NCBI GenBank assembly: GCA_014879835.1
Contig: JACSRJ010000212.1
Span: forward strand, 1-40,392
Reading direction: 5' to 3'
DNA from: Anaerolinea sp.
GTDB lineage: Bacteria > Chloroflexota > Anaerolineae > Aggregatilineales > UBA2796
Length of the DNA stretch: 40,392 nt
In this document: positions 1 through 8,058 of the stretch, in pieces
Numbering within the stretch: position 1 is the first letter of the stretch
How the letters are laid out: every line of letters begins with the position of its first letter
Notes under the pieces: generated by a model
Seen by the model: the letters and a program-made list of their open reading frames with translations, nothing else
Told to the model about the DNA's origin: nothing
Database searches by the model: none
Position numbers and translations under genes: made by a program

Positions 1-175
1 CCCCCCTTCTCCAGCTTGGAGACGGGCACCGTGCAGCGGTCGCAAAGGGGGGATGAGGTCAATCATCGAGAGGTGACTTCTCAAATGGCTTCTTAGGGTC
101 ATTCAGTAGAGGTAGGCGGTCTGCCCGCCATACCTAACAATGATTGGCAGGATTGTGTATCCGCCCAAGGGAAAT
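1..175. other. Left edge: no supported gene; small hairpin
   Basis: No gene can be assigned. On the + strand the first frame is open from base 1 to a stop at 94-96 (31 codons), so the tail of a gene entering from the left is possible, but I do not recognise the translation. A small inverted repeat lies at 112-133, with GGCGG at 115-119 pairing with CCGCC at 125-129 around a five-base loop. It is just upstream of the first supported gene and has no T-run after it. Confidence 0.3.
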
Positions 176-1210
176 ATGAAATACAAACGTGTGACCGCAA
201 TGCAATTAGGAACCCCCGATGTCCTTCAGATCACGGAGCATGAACTCCAAGCACCTGAAAAGGGCAAGGTTCGAATCAGAGTTCTCGCGGCGAGTGTATC
301 TCGCCCAGATGTGTCGGCGCGAAGTGGTAATTCTCTGTACAGGGGCACTCCTCTCGCTAAAAAAACACCCTTTGTGCCGGGGTACGCCATCATCGGTGAT
401 GTTGACGCGATTGGAGAAGGCGTAACCGGGGTTACTGTCGGCGACCGGGTGGGTGTGCTGACGGTGATAGGTGGTTACAGTGAATATGTGTACTGGCGCA
501 GTGATCGCCTGATCCCAGTGCCTGCCACCGTAGACCCGGCAGAAGCGGTGACTCTGATCCTGAACTATCTGGTTGCTTATCAGACCCTGCACCGTTCTGC
601 CAAGGTAAAGCCGGGTGAAAAAGCCCTCATCATTGGTGCCAGTGGGGGGATTGGCACAGCCCTACTACAACTCGGAAAACTGGCGAATCTCCAGTTATAC
701 GGTATTGCATCTGGCGAAAAACTGCCTGCGATATCCAACATGGGCGCAGTTCCCATAGACTACCGCACTCAGGATTTTGTCACTTTCATGCGCGCAGCCG
801 AACCGGATGGGATAGATGTCGTCGTTGATGGGATGATGCGCCTCAACTATATCCAAGGGGGATTATCACTGCTGCGGCGTGGCGGGCGGATGGTAAGCTA
901 TGGTGAACCGGCCGGATTAGGGACATTGTTTCGGATTCTACTCCTTGTCCTCCGGCATAAATTTGGACCCAGTGGTAAATCTTTCCAGTTGTACGGGACA
1001 TCTACCTACTTCCTGTTTGACCCCAAGCCTTATGTGGAGGATTGGGCCGCCCTCTTTCAACTGCTGGAAACGGGCAGAATTCAACCTGTGATCGCGCAGC
1101 GATTTCCCCTGCTAGAAGCGGCAAAGGCCAATGCGCTGCTGGAGAGTGGTTCCGTTATCGGCAATGTTGTCCTTGTATCCGATCTCCTATCTTCGGGAGG
1201 GGGATCGTAG
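176..1210 (+). CDS. MDR-family quinone oxidoreductase / zinc-free alcohol dehydrogenase-like protein
   Basis: This is a medium-chain dehydrogenase/reductase of about 344 residues, the usual length for quinone oxidoreductase-like members. The N-terminus has the GroES-like fold pattern of the family (VRIRVLAASVSRPDV, then PFVPGYAIIGDVDAIGEGV, then GDRVGVL). The nucleotide-binding Rossmann motif GASGGIGTA is near residues 153-161, which suggests NADPH-dependent reduction of a quinone, enone or similar carbonyl. The Cys/His set of zinc-dependent alcohol dehydrogenases is not apparent. An ATG at 140 is in frame, but the family normally starts close to KYKRV, so I prefer the ATG at 176, which follows a weak AAGGGA. 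It is a cytoplasmic enzyme of unknown substrate, standing alone on the + strand. Confidence 0.8.
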   Translation: MKYKRVTAMQLGTPDVLQITEHELQAPEKGKVRIRVLAASVSRPDVSARSGNSLYRGTPLAKKTPFVPGYAIIGDVDAIGEGVTGVTVGDRVGVLTVIGGYSEYVYWRSDRLIPVPATVDPAEAVTLILNYLVAYQTLHRSAKVKPGEKALIIGASGGIGTALLQLGKLANLQLYGIASGEKLPAISNMGAVPIDYRTQDFVTFMRAAEPDGIDVVVDGMMRLNYIQGGLSLLRRGGRMVSYGEPAGLGTLFRILLLVLRHKFGPSGKSFQLYGTSTYFLFDPKPYVEDWAALFQLLETGRIQPVIAQRFPLLEAAKANALLESGSVIGNVVLVSDLLSSGGGS

Positions 1211-1291
1211 GGCAATGAGAAAACACACCTTGTGACCGTAATCAGGGCGATTGCATCAAGATTTGCCACTGGCAGCCGGACGCCGTCCATG

Positions 1292-1325
1292 GCACCCTTA
1301 CAAAAACGGTCCTTTTGTAGGGTGC
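1292..1325. repeat. Intergenic inverted repeat (GCACCC-TACAAAA / TTTTGTA-GGGTGC)
   Basis: GCACCC (1292-1297) and TACAAAA (1299-1305) pair with TTTTGTA (1313-1319) and GGGTGC (1320-1325), with one bulged T and a seven-base loop. The right arm can also pair imperfectly with the following bases to 1339. It lies about 80 nt after the oxidoreductase stop and has no T-run, so it is either a poor terminator or a small palindromic repeat. The rest of the 1211-1480 gap shows nothing else I can support. Confidence 0.5.
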
Positions 1326-1480
1326 GCTTTAGCATACCCGCGCCGAGACAGGGGAAATTCGTGCAACCGTCCCACGACCGTGATCAAGGAACTTCCAAAC
1401 CCGTAGGGCTGAGGGGGCAGTAGTTGCCAATTGGCGCTATACTTTGAATGCAGACAATGCCAGCAAGGGGACTAGACATC

Positions 1481-2176
1481 GTGACGCTGCCCTACAAATT
1501 ACAGAAGTTACCGGACGAGGCTCACGCCATTTTACGCTTTTTGTGGACTCAGGATATGGCCACGGTACCCGCCATTGAACGGGGCGCACGCTTGACCAAC
1601 CGGGTGGCCATGCGCGGCATTCGCCGCTTGATCAATGACGGCCTGATCGAGATGTTCGGACGCAGTTATGGGCTGACCACCGACGGCAAAATTCTTGCTC
1701 GACAACTGATCGAGTTTGACAGCCGCAGTTCAAAAGAGGTGCAGGGCAGCAATTTTGACTTTCCGGCCTCAGAAGCTTTTTATCGGCGTCTGATCGTGGT
1801 GCTGCCCCGTGCTTTTGCGCCCCAAGTCCCCACGCCGTTGTTCGTTGGGATCAATCCACCCACACCGGGCGCACCCACCCACCCCGAAGGTATCCGGGTG
1901 GAAATGCGCCTAAGTGCCGTCGGCGGAACCCTTTCACACTATGTACTCACCCTTGATGTGCCTTCTGCCAAAGCTGCTGTTCCGGGGCGGGTTATGCTCA
2001 CCCCTGCGGAGCCGGGGCGTTCTGTGCGGGTGCGCGTTGATGCTGTACAGATCAAACCGGATGGCAAACAGGAACCCTTAGGCGGGATGTATTTTGACGT
2101 CAAGGTACCCCTCACTGCCGCGGGACAAGACCCAACGGTGCGGGCGGTAGGGATGGACATGCCCTTGAGGGCCTAA
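1481..2176 (+). CDS. Winged-helix N-terminal, beta-sandwich-like C-terminal protein of unknown function
   Basis: I do not recognise this as a named family. The first 80 residues or so read like a winged-helix DNA-binding domain: helices around AHAILRFLWTQ, TNRVAMRGIRRLINDGLI as the likely recognition region, then a short wing (MFGRSYGLTTDGKILARQL). The remaining 130 residues or so are rich in Pro, Val and Gly with alternating beta-like segments (IRVEMRLSAVGG, YVLTLDVP, SVRVRVDAVQI, MYFDVKVPL), suggesting an Ig-like or carrier-type beta-sandwich. No transmembrane segment is visible. The start is uncertain: the GTG at 1481 has AAGGGG ten bases upstream, while the in-frame ATG at 1448 would add 11 residues. 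Its role is not inferable beyond possible DNA binding. Confidence 0.6.
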   Translation: MTLPYKLQKLPDEAHAILRFLWTQDMATVPAIERGARLTNRVAMRGIRRLINDGLIEMFGRSYGLTTDGKILARQLIEFDSRSSKEVQGSNFDFPASEAFYRRLIVVLPRAFAPQVPTPLFVGINPPTPGAPTHPEGIRVEMRLSAVGGTLSHYVLTLDVPSAKAAVPGRVMLTPAEPGRSVRVRVDAVQIKPDGKQEPLGGMYFDVKVPLTAAGQDPTVRAVGMDMPLRA

Positions 2177-2229
2177 AGGCTCTTGGGGGCACAGCCCACA
2201 GCATACTTAGCCAAACATTGAGGAAAATG

Positions 2230-4167
2230 ATGCATCTGACTGAATCAGTTCTGGCTTACGGAATGGATGCTGCCCTGCCTGCCTCAATACCTTTGCGGGC
2301 CGGGGCGGTGAGTCTTCGCTTTGAAAACGGTGCCCTGCGCCATATTCGGGTGGGAAACGCGCTCGCATTGGCGCAAATCTACGCTGCCGTGCGCGATCAA
2401 AACTGGGTAACTATCCCCCTATCCTTGACCATTCTAGAGCAGGATATTCAGGATGATCATTTCCGACTGCGTTTTCAGGCTGATCACCACCGGGAACCGG
2501 TTGATTTTGGCTGGATTGGAACCATCACCGGGGAACGTGACGGGTCGGTGAGTTTTGAATTTGAGGGGCAGTCCCGATCCGCCTTCATGCGCAACCGGAT
2601 CGGTTTTTGTATTTTGCACCCGGCGAGCTGTGCCGGTAAACCGATCACCATTAAACACCCCGACGGTAACCATGAGGATGGACGGTTCCCGCTTCAGATA
2701 GAACCGTATCCCCCTTTTAAAGAGATTCGGGCGATGGTTCACGAACCGCTTCCGGGGCTGCGGGTAGAGGTGAGTATGGAAGGCGATATTTTTGAGATGG
2801 AAGACCAGCGCAACTGGTCAGATGCATCTTATAAAACCTACTGTACCCCACTGCGTCTCCCCTACCCCGTCGATGTTAACCCCGGTGATCGTGTCTATCA
2901 ACGGGTGAACCTGCGCTTTGAGGGGACGATTCCTCCAGCGCCAGCCAGTGATGCCCCGGTTGAGCTGACCTTTGATCCGAATCACAATGTCCCTTTGCCC
3001 GCAGTAGGGTTGTGCAGCGCCAGCCATGGGGAACCTTTCTCCCAGACGGCGATCAAGCGCTTGAAAGAGCTGAAGCTCGCCTATTTGCGGGCTGATCTAC
3101 AACTGGACAAAGATCATGACGGTATTGAGTCCCTTCACCGCTTCATCCATGAGGCGGAAACCCTCGCCCTGCCTTTAGAACTTGGACTATACCTTCGACA
3201 CAGCGATCCAGAGTTGGATGAGACTCTCGCCGCCTTTGGGCAGCAGGTGATGTCCTTGAAACCTCCGGTAGTACGCTGGTTGATCCTTGATCAGGTGGCA
3301 CGGGTGACCCCGCCGGGGCTGATCCTTAAAGCCCGCCGATACCTTTCAGAGGCCACCCCTGAAGCGCGTTTTATAGGGGGGACGGACGCTTACTTCAACC
3401 ACCTTAACCGGGATCATGCCTTTGTGCCCGAAGCCGATGGGGTGTGTTATCCCGCCAATCCGCAGTGCCACGCGAGTGACAACACCACCTTGATCGAGTG
3501 TTCACCCACCCTGCAACGTATGGTGGAGAGTGCCCGCCAATTTGGTGTAGGTAAAACAATACATGTTGGCCCGGTGACCCTCAAGCGGCGCTGGAACCCC
3601 GATGCGGTGACGGTTGAAGCTCCCCCTCCCGGCGAACTGCCCGAACCTGTTGATCCCCGCCAAATGTCCCTCATAGGGGCCGGTTGGGCGCTTGGGGTTC
3701 TGAAATACTTGGCGCAGAGCCGCTGTGAGAGTGTTACCCTCGGTGAGACCACTGGATGGCGTGGGGTGATGGAGCGGGCTGAGGGTTCTCCCCTCCCAGA
3801 GAAGTTCCGCAGTTTGCCCAATGGAATTTTCCCCGTCTGGTATATCCTTCATGCGTTGGCCGATTTTTGGTTTGGAACCCTCACCGGGTTGGATTCGAGC
3901 GATCCCCTGCGAGTAGATGGGATCTTCTTACAGCGGGGCAGTCACAGCCGGGTAGTACTCGCTAACTTCAGCGGGCATTCTCAGTCAGTACGGCTTGCCC
4001 TCTCTGGAGAAAGCTATCGGGTGCAGATCATCAGCACCATTAACGCATTGGCCTTGATGCGTGATACCCATGCCTTTCAGGCCATGACCATGCGTATTGT
4101 GGCCCCTCAGGCGGGGGTGTTAAGACTCGATCTGCCTCCCTTTGCCCTTGCCTTTCTTGACGGTTGA
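2230..4167 (+). CDS. D-apionate lactonase-like protein
   Basis: This protein of about 645 residues resembles the ApnL (D-apionate lactonase) family, which hydrolyses the lactone formed when the plant sugar D-apiose is oxidised. I base this on overall organisation and remembered family features: an N-terminal beta domain (residues 1-230) with the stretch FEMEDQRNWSDASYKTY, a probable TIM-barrel middle (about 245-470, with VELTFDPNHNVPLPAVGL and LPLELGLYLRH), and a C-terminal beta domain (about 550-645). There is no signal peptide, so it should be cytoplasmic. The start is the second of two adjacent ATGs (2227, 2230), with GAGGA five bases before 2230. No other apionate gene (oxidoisomerase, kinase, decarboxylase) is nearby, so a different lactone or sugar-acid substrate is possible. 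Confidence 0.6.
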   Translation: MHLTESVLAYGMDAALPASIPLRAGAVSLRFENGALRHIRVGNALALAQIYAAVRDQNWVTIPLSLTILEQDIQDDHFRLRFQADHHREPVDFGWIGTITGERDGSVSFEFEGQSRSAFMRNRIGFCILHPASCAGKPITIKHPDGNHEDGRFPLQIEPYPPFKEIRAMVHEPLPGLRVEVSMEGDIFEMEDQRNWSDASYKTYCTPLRLPYPVDVNPGDRVYQRVNLRFEGTIPPAPASDAPVELTFDPNHNVPLPAVGLCSASHGEPFSQTAIKRLKELKLAYLRADLQLDKDHDGIESLHRFIHEAETLALPLELGLYLRHSDPELDETLAAFGQQVMSLKPPVVRWLILDQVARVTPPGLILKARRYLSEATPEARFIGGTDAYFNHLNRDHAFVPEADGVCYPANPQCHASDNTTLIECSPTLQRMVESARQFGVGKTIHVGPVTLKRRWNPDAVTVEAPPPGELPEPVDPRQMSLIGAGWALGVLKYLAQSRCESVTLGETTGWRGVMERAEGSPLPEKFRSLPNGIFPVWYILHALADFWFGTLTGLDSSDPLRVDGIFLQRGSHSRVVLANFSGHSQSVRLALSGESYRVQIISTINALALMRDTHAFQAMTMRIVAPQAGVLRLDLPPFALAFLDG

Positions 4168-4200
4168 TGGGTTCGCGCTTTCCACTGGGGAAATGAACCA

Positions 4201-4242
4201 AATGGCTCTAACATCTGGTACCTACCATGTGTTGGAGCCATT
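4201..4242. terminator. Strong hairpin after the lactonase gene, no U-tract
   Basis: A 13-base arm at 4201-4213 pairs with 4230-4242 (one G-T pair). A further TGG/CCA pairing in the loop can extend the stem. It lies 33 nt after the lactonase stop in a 128-nt gap. No T-run follows, so it may be a 3'-end stabiliser or a non-canonical terminator. Confidence 0.45.
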
Positions 4243-4295
4243 CATCCGCATTCAAACTCCCCATTCGCAAAAACATCAGGTAGAATCGCCTTCTT

Positions 4296-4853
4296 ATGAC
4301 GCTCAGAACTTCCGATGCGCTGATCATCCGGGCCGCCGTTGATGCCGATTTGGACGCTTGTGCAGCGCTTGATTTAAGCTACGAGACCGAATATGTGTGG
4401 CAGGTTGATCTGCGAGATGAATACGGCGCGATTGCGCTGAGCTTTCGCACTGCTCGTCTGCCGCGCACCCTGAGGGTGATCCAGCCGCGAGAGTCCAACG
4501 CGCTCCGGGCCGCGCTAGATCACGGTGATACGGTGCTGGTCGCTGAGGAAAATCAGGAAGTGCATGGGTATCTTCATCTAAGGATCGATCAAGGGCACAA
4601 AGTTGGCTGGATTCCCGACATTGCTGTGGGCCGGGGCTGGCGGCGGCAGCGGGTGGGCAGTCGGCTTTTTCAGCGCGCTTATCAACTGGTACAAGCCGAT
4701 CACCTGCAAAAGATCATCCTTGAAACCCAGACTAAGAATTATCCGGGCATCTGTTTCTGTCAGAAGCACGGTCTGATTTTCTGTGGCTACAACGACAAAC
4801 ACTACGGAAACAATGATATTGCGTTGTTTTTTGGGCAAAATGTGAGAGCTTGA
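4296..4853 (+). CDS. GNAT-family N-acetyltransferase
   Basis: This 185-residue protein has the GNAT fold pattern. The acetyl-CoA-binding stretch IPDIAVGRGWRRQRVGSRLF (residues about 107-126) carries the R/Q-x-x-G-x-G/A-like signature RRQRVG. It is followed by a helix (AYQLVQADHLQKIILET) and the C-terminal NYPGICFCQKHGLIFCGYNDKHYG segment, in which family members place the conserved Tyr. It should transfer acetyl from acetyl-CoA to an amine; the acceptor cannot be deduced. The ATG at 4296 has no clear ribosome-binding site. Its stop codon TGA (4851-4853) shares a base with the ATG of the next gene, so the two are probably translationally coupled. Confidence 0.8.
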   Translation: MTLRTSDALIIRAAVDADLDACAALDLSYETEYVWQVDLRDEYGAIALSFRTARLPRTLRVIQPRESNALRAALDHGDTVLVAEENQEVHGYLHLRIDQGHKVGWIPDIAVGRGWRRQRVGSRLFQRAYQLVQADHLQKIILETQTKNYPGICFCQKHGLIFCGYNDKHYGNNDIALFFGQNVRA

Positions 4854-6832
4854 TGACTGCTGACCTGATTGTAGACTTTCTCCGGCAGGTGAACGAGGTG
4901 CTCACGGCTGCAACCGTGATCGTGGCCTTCTCGATGCTGCTCTACAACCTCACTCATGGAATGAACGACCGGGTAGCGCGGGCTTCAAGCTGGCTTCTGG
5001 GCTGTGTAACCATCATCTATCTGGGTGATGTGTTTGTGGCCTTAAGCAAGCAGCCTCGTTCTATCGAAAACTGGTTGCGTTTTGAGTGGATCGGGCTGGC
5101 CATTGCGCCAGCCGCGCTCTTTCACCTTTCTGATACCTTGCTCTCTACAACGGGGCTGCGTTCACGAGGCCGGCGGCGGCGGGTAGTGCGCCTGCTGTAC
5201 ATGATTGGGGCATGTTTTTTGGTTGCGGGGGTGTTCACTGAACTGCTGGTGCACTCGCTGGTACTTCAACCTGCGGCGCTGATGAAACCGGGAGGAATGT
5301 TCGGCCTTTATGTGATCTTTTTTGTGTCCGCGTCTGGGTTTGCCCTCAACAATGTACGCCGTACCCGCGAACGCTGTCTCACCCGCGCCACCCGCCGCCG
5401 CATGAGTTATCTCATGTTTACCCTACTGCTGCCTGTGGCCGGCATTTTCCCCTATTCACTGCTGTTCACCCAGCCCGCTGAGTCCAGTCCATTAGGGTTG
5501 TGGTTCTTAATTAATCTGGGCAATTTGGCCATTGTTTTGATGTTGGCCTTGATGGCCTACCCGCTCTCCTTTTTTGGGCCCAAAAAGCCCGACCGGGTGA
5601 TCAAATCTGAACTGCTGAGTTTTATGCTGCGCGGGCCTGTGACAGGCGTGGCAGTGCTGGTGGTGGTGATGTTTGTGCCCCGCCTTTCGGGGATCGGAAT
5701 CCCCGGTGCGGAACTGGTTCCCTTTGCGGCGGTGAGCATCGTGCTGGCCCTCCAGTGGTCCTATACGGCGATTATCCCTTTTTTGGAGCGCAAGCTGATC
5801 TACACTGGCGATCAGGAAAGCGTGCAGCGGGTTCAGGAGTTGAGCGAGCACTTGCTCACACCAGCGGATGCTGCTGGGCTGCTGGAATCGAACCTTGCGG
5901 CCCTGTGTGAGTTTCTGCGGGTACCAAGTGCCTTTGTGGTCTCGCTGACTCAGGATGGGTCCCGGATCGAGCAGGTGGTTGGTGGCATTACGCCCGCCGG
6001 GGAGCAGATCAATACCCCGGAGTTTCAGGCCCTTGTCCGCAATGGCAACAATGGGATCGGGCAGCCCGGCGCGCCAATCAAACTCACGGCGTGGCAATCC
6101 TTCTGGATCGCGCCCTTGTACCAACCGACGGGCAGCAGCACCCGCGTTATCGGGACATTGGGCATTTGGGCACGTTCAGCCGTGCCCGACCTGCTGCCAG
6201 AGGAGGAGAAGATCTTCCGGGTACTTTCGGGGCGTATTGCCCGCGTCCTCAACGATATGCGCGTTCAGGACGAGTTTTATGCGCGTCTTGAAGATGTCCT
6301 TGAGGATGCAGAAGTCGTCCCTGCGGGGGCCGATCTACGGCTTGACTATTCCGGCGAAGTAGCCCAACTTGCGGCCCAGACTCAAACCCAAACAACCTTT
6401 GTGGATCAGCCCGAATTTGTCGAGTTGATTCGGGAAGCGCTGCGCGATTATTGGGGTGGCCCACGCCTCACCGATGAGCGTCTCTTAAGTTTGGCGGTGA
6501 TGGTGAAGTTGATGCCCGAAAACGAGAACAATCCCGCCAAAGCTGCCCGCGCCCTGCTCAACCGGGCTATTGAGCGGCTCAAGCCGGAGGGCCCCCGGAG
6601 CCTCACCCTACCAGAGTGGACTCTCTACAACGTAATCGACTTGCGTTTCGTTCAGGGGAAAAAAGTCCGTGATGTGGCCCGTCAGATTTCACGAGGGGAA
6701 GCGGATATTTACCGCAAGCAGACCATTGCCTTTAAGCAGATCGCGCACGAGATCGGTAAGATGGAGCATCAGGCGCTTCTAGAGCGAGGCGAACAGCCAA
6801 CTGCGACTGCCCCGACCCCTAAAGCGCCCTAA
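4853..6832 (+). CDS. Nine-TM membrane sensor with GAF domain and HTH-like C-terminus
   Basis: The protein is about 659 residues. The first 320 or so contain roughly nine hydrophobic helices, for example VIVAFSMLLYNL, WIGLAIAPAALFHLS, LLYMIGACFLVAGVF, GLYVIFFVSASGFAL, LGNLAIVLMLALMAYPL and VTGVAVLVVVMFV, like the N-terminal sensor region of some histidine kinases. Residues about 330-475 resemble a GAF domain. There is no H-box or kinase ATPase domain. The C-terminal 170 residues end in WTLYNVIDLRFVQGKKVRDV and EADIYRKQTIAFKQ, which resembles a sigma-region-4 or HTH arrangement. I infer a membrane-tethered regulator that binds a ligand and acts on DNA directly. The start ATG overlaps the acetyltransferase stop by one base; a TTG one codon earlier is unlikely. 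It converges on mnmA with a two-base gap. Confidence 0.6.
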   Translation: MTADLIVDFLRQVNEVLTAATVIVAFSMLLYNLTHGMNDRVARASSWLLGCVTIIYLGDVFVALSKQPRSIENWLRFEWIGLAIAPAALFHLSDTLLSTTGLRSRGRRRRVVRLLYMIGACFLVAGVFTELLVHSLVLQPAALMKPGGMFGLYVIFFVSASGFALNNVRRTRERCLTRATRRRMSYLMFTLLLPVAGIFPYSLLFTQPAESSPLGLWFLINLGNLAIVLMLALMAYPLSFFGPKKPDRVIKSELLSFMLRGPVTGVAVLVVVMFVPRLSGIGIPGAELVPFAAVSIVLALQWSYTAIIPFLERKLIYTGDQESVQRVQELSEHLLTPADAAGLLESNLAALCEFLRVPSAFVVSLTQDGSRIEQVVGGITPAGEQINTPEFQALVRNGNNGIGQPGAPIKLTAWQSFWIAPLYQPTGSSTRVIGTLGIWARSAVPDLLPEEEKIFRVLSGRIARVLNDMRVQDEFYARLEDVLEDAEVVPAGADLRLDYSGEVAQLAAQTQTQTTFVDQPEFVELIREALRDYWGGPRLTDERLLSLAVMVKLMPENENNPAKAARALLNRAIERLKPEGPRSLTLPEWTLYNVIDLRFVQGKKVRDVARQISRGEADIYRKQTIAFKQIAHEIGKMEHQALLERGEQPTATAPTPKAP

Positions 6833-6834
6833 GA

Positions 6835-7947
6835 TCAGCGTGCCCTGTTGGACAAACGCTCAATAATACCCCCACCAAGGCAGACCTCACCCGCATAAAA
6901 GACAGCTCCCTGTCCGGGGGTGATGTCGCGCAGCGGCTCATCAAACTTCACCTCGGCGCGCTGATCGGGTAAGGGGGTGATCAGGGCCGGGGCAGGCTGC
7001 GCCTTGTACCGGATTTTGACCTCAGCCCGGAAAGGGCCAGTGGGAGTCTCGCCGCTCACCCAGTTGATCCGCCCTGCAGTGAGCCAATCTCGACCTAGTT
7101 CATGCTTTTCGCCCACGATCAAGGCATTGTGGGCCGTATCCATCGCAATCACATAAAGCGGCTCTGGAGAGGCGATCCCTAAACCCTTACGCTGCCCGAT
7201 GGTGTAATCAGGCAGTCCGGTATGGTGCCCCACCACCCGCCCGTCACGGGTGACGATCTCACCCGGCGCGCTGATCTGGGTTCCGATCAGCTGAGGGCTG
7301 TGTTCGCGCAGAAAGCGCCGATAATCACCATCCGCCAGAAAACACAAGTCCTGACTATCGCCCTTAGAAGCGACGGGCAGGCCAAACTTTACGGCCAACT
7401 GGCGCACTTCAGGTTTGCTGTATTCGCCCACCGGGAACAGCACCCGCGAAAGCTGAGGTTGTCCCATGACACTCAGCACATAACTCTGGTCTTTGGCGTC
7501 ATCCAAACCTTTCAGAAGCTGGAATCTGCCCTCAGAATCTTTGCGCACACGGGCATAGTGCCCAGTCGCAAGATAATCCGCATCCAGTGAAAGGGCATTG
7601 TTCAGCAGCCACTCAAAGCGGATGTGACGGTTGCACTCCAAACAAGGATTCGGGGTGACCCCTTGTGCGTACTGTTCCACAAAAAAGCGCACAATCGCGC
7701 CTTTAAAGACCTCGCGGGTATCCAGCACATAAAAGGGAATTCCTAGTTTATCCGCAATCCAGCGGGCGTCATCCATCTGATCGGGGGTGCAGCAGCGGTT
7801 ATGACCGCTGGCCTTTTCGCCATCTTCGGCCCACAGGCGCATCATGATCCCGATCACCTCATAGCCCTGTTCCACCATGAGGGCCGCCGCCACCGAACTA
7901 TCAACGCCGCCACTCATGGCGACCACAACCCGTGTTTTTTTCCCCAT
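6835..7947 (-). CDS. mnmA: tRNA-specific 2-thiouridylase MnmA
   Basis: MnmA makes 2-thiouridine at the wobble position (U34) of tRNAs for Lys, Glu and Gln, activating U34 with ATP and taking sulfur from a persulfide relay. The 370-residue length is normal. The PP-loop SGGVDSS is at residues 12-18. Cys102 in NPCLECN and Cys202 in SQDLCF match the catalytic pair, and [12 protein letters not shown] and [10 protein letters not shown] are family signatures. It is cytoplasmic. The ATG at 7947 has AAGGGA five bases upstream. It is read leftward after the beta-glucosidase gene with a 111-nt gap containing a strong hairpin, so it may have its own promoter. Confidence 0.96.
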   Translation of the reverse strand: MGKKTRVVVAMSGGVDSSVAAALMVEQGYEVIGIMMRLWAEDGEKASGHNRCCTPDQMDDARWIADKLGIPFYVLDTREVFKGAIVRFFVEQYAQGVTPNPCLECNRHIRFEWLLNNALSLDADYLATGHYARVRKDSEGRFQLLKGLDDAKDQSYVLSVMGQPQLSRVLFPVGEYSKPEVRQLAVKFGLPVASKGDSQDLCFLADGDYRRFLREHSPQLIGTQISAPGEIVTRDGRVVGHHTGLPDYTIGQRKGLGIASPEPLYVIAMDTAHNALIVGEKHELGRDWLTAGRINWVSGETPTGPFRAEVKIRYKAQPAPALITPLPDQRAEVKFDEPLRDITPGQGAVFYAGEVCLGGGIIERLSNRAR

Positions 7948-8016
7948 CCGCTTCCCTTACACTCTATGAACTGTTCAGATTCTACCAAAACCGGTTTCAG
8001 GTTGTGATGGGGAAGC

Positions 8017-8054
8017 TGCAAGGGATGAGGATGAATTTCCCTCATCCCCTTGCA
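8017..8054. terminator. Long hairpin 3' of the GH3 gene
   Basis: TGCAAGGGATGAGG (8017-8030) pairs with CCTCATCCCCTTGCA (8040-8054) with a single bulge, enclosing a nine-base loop. It begins four bases after the GH3 stop codon on the - strand. The bases that follow in the direction of transcription are C-rich, not a U-tract, so it may end or protect the sugar-operon message without being a standard intrinsic terminator. Confidence 0.5.
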
Positions 8055-8058
8055 ACCT

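Noticed and set aside
261-275. tRNA T-loop-like GGTTCGAATC.
   Set aside because: It lies inside the oxidoreductase coding region and has no acceptor or anticodon stem around it.
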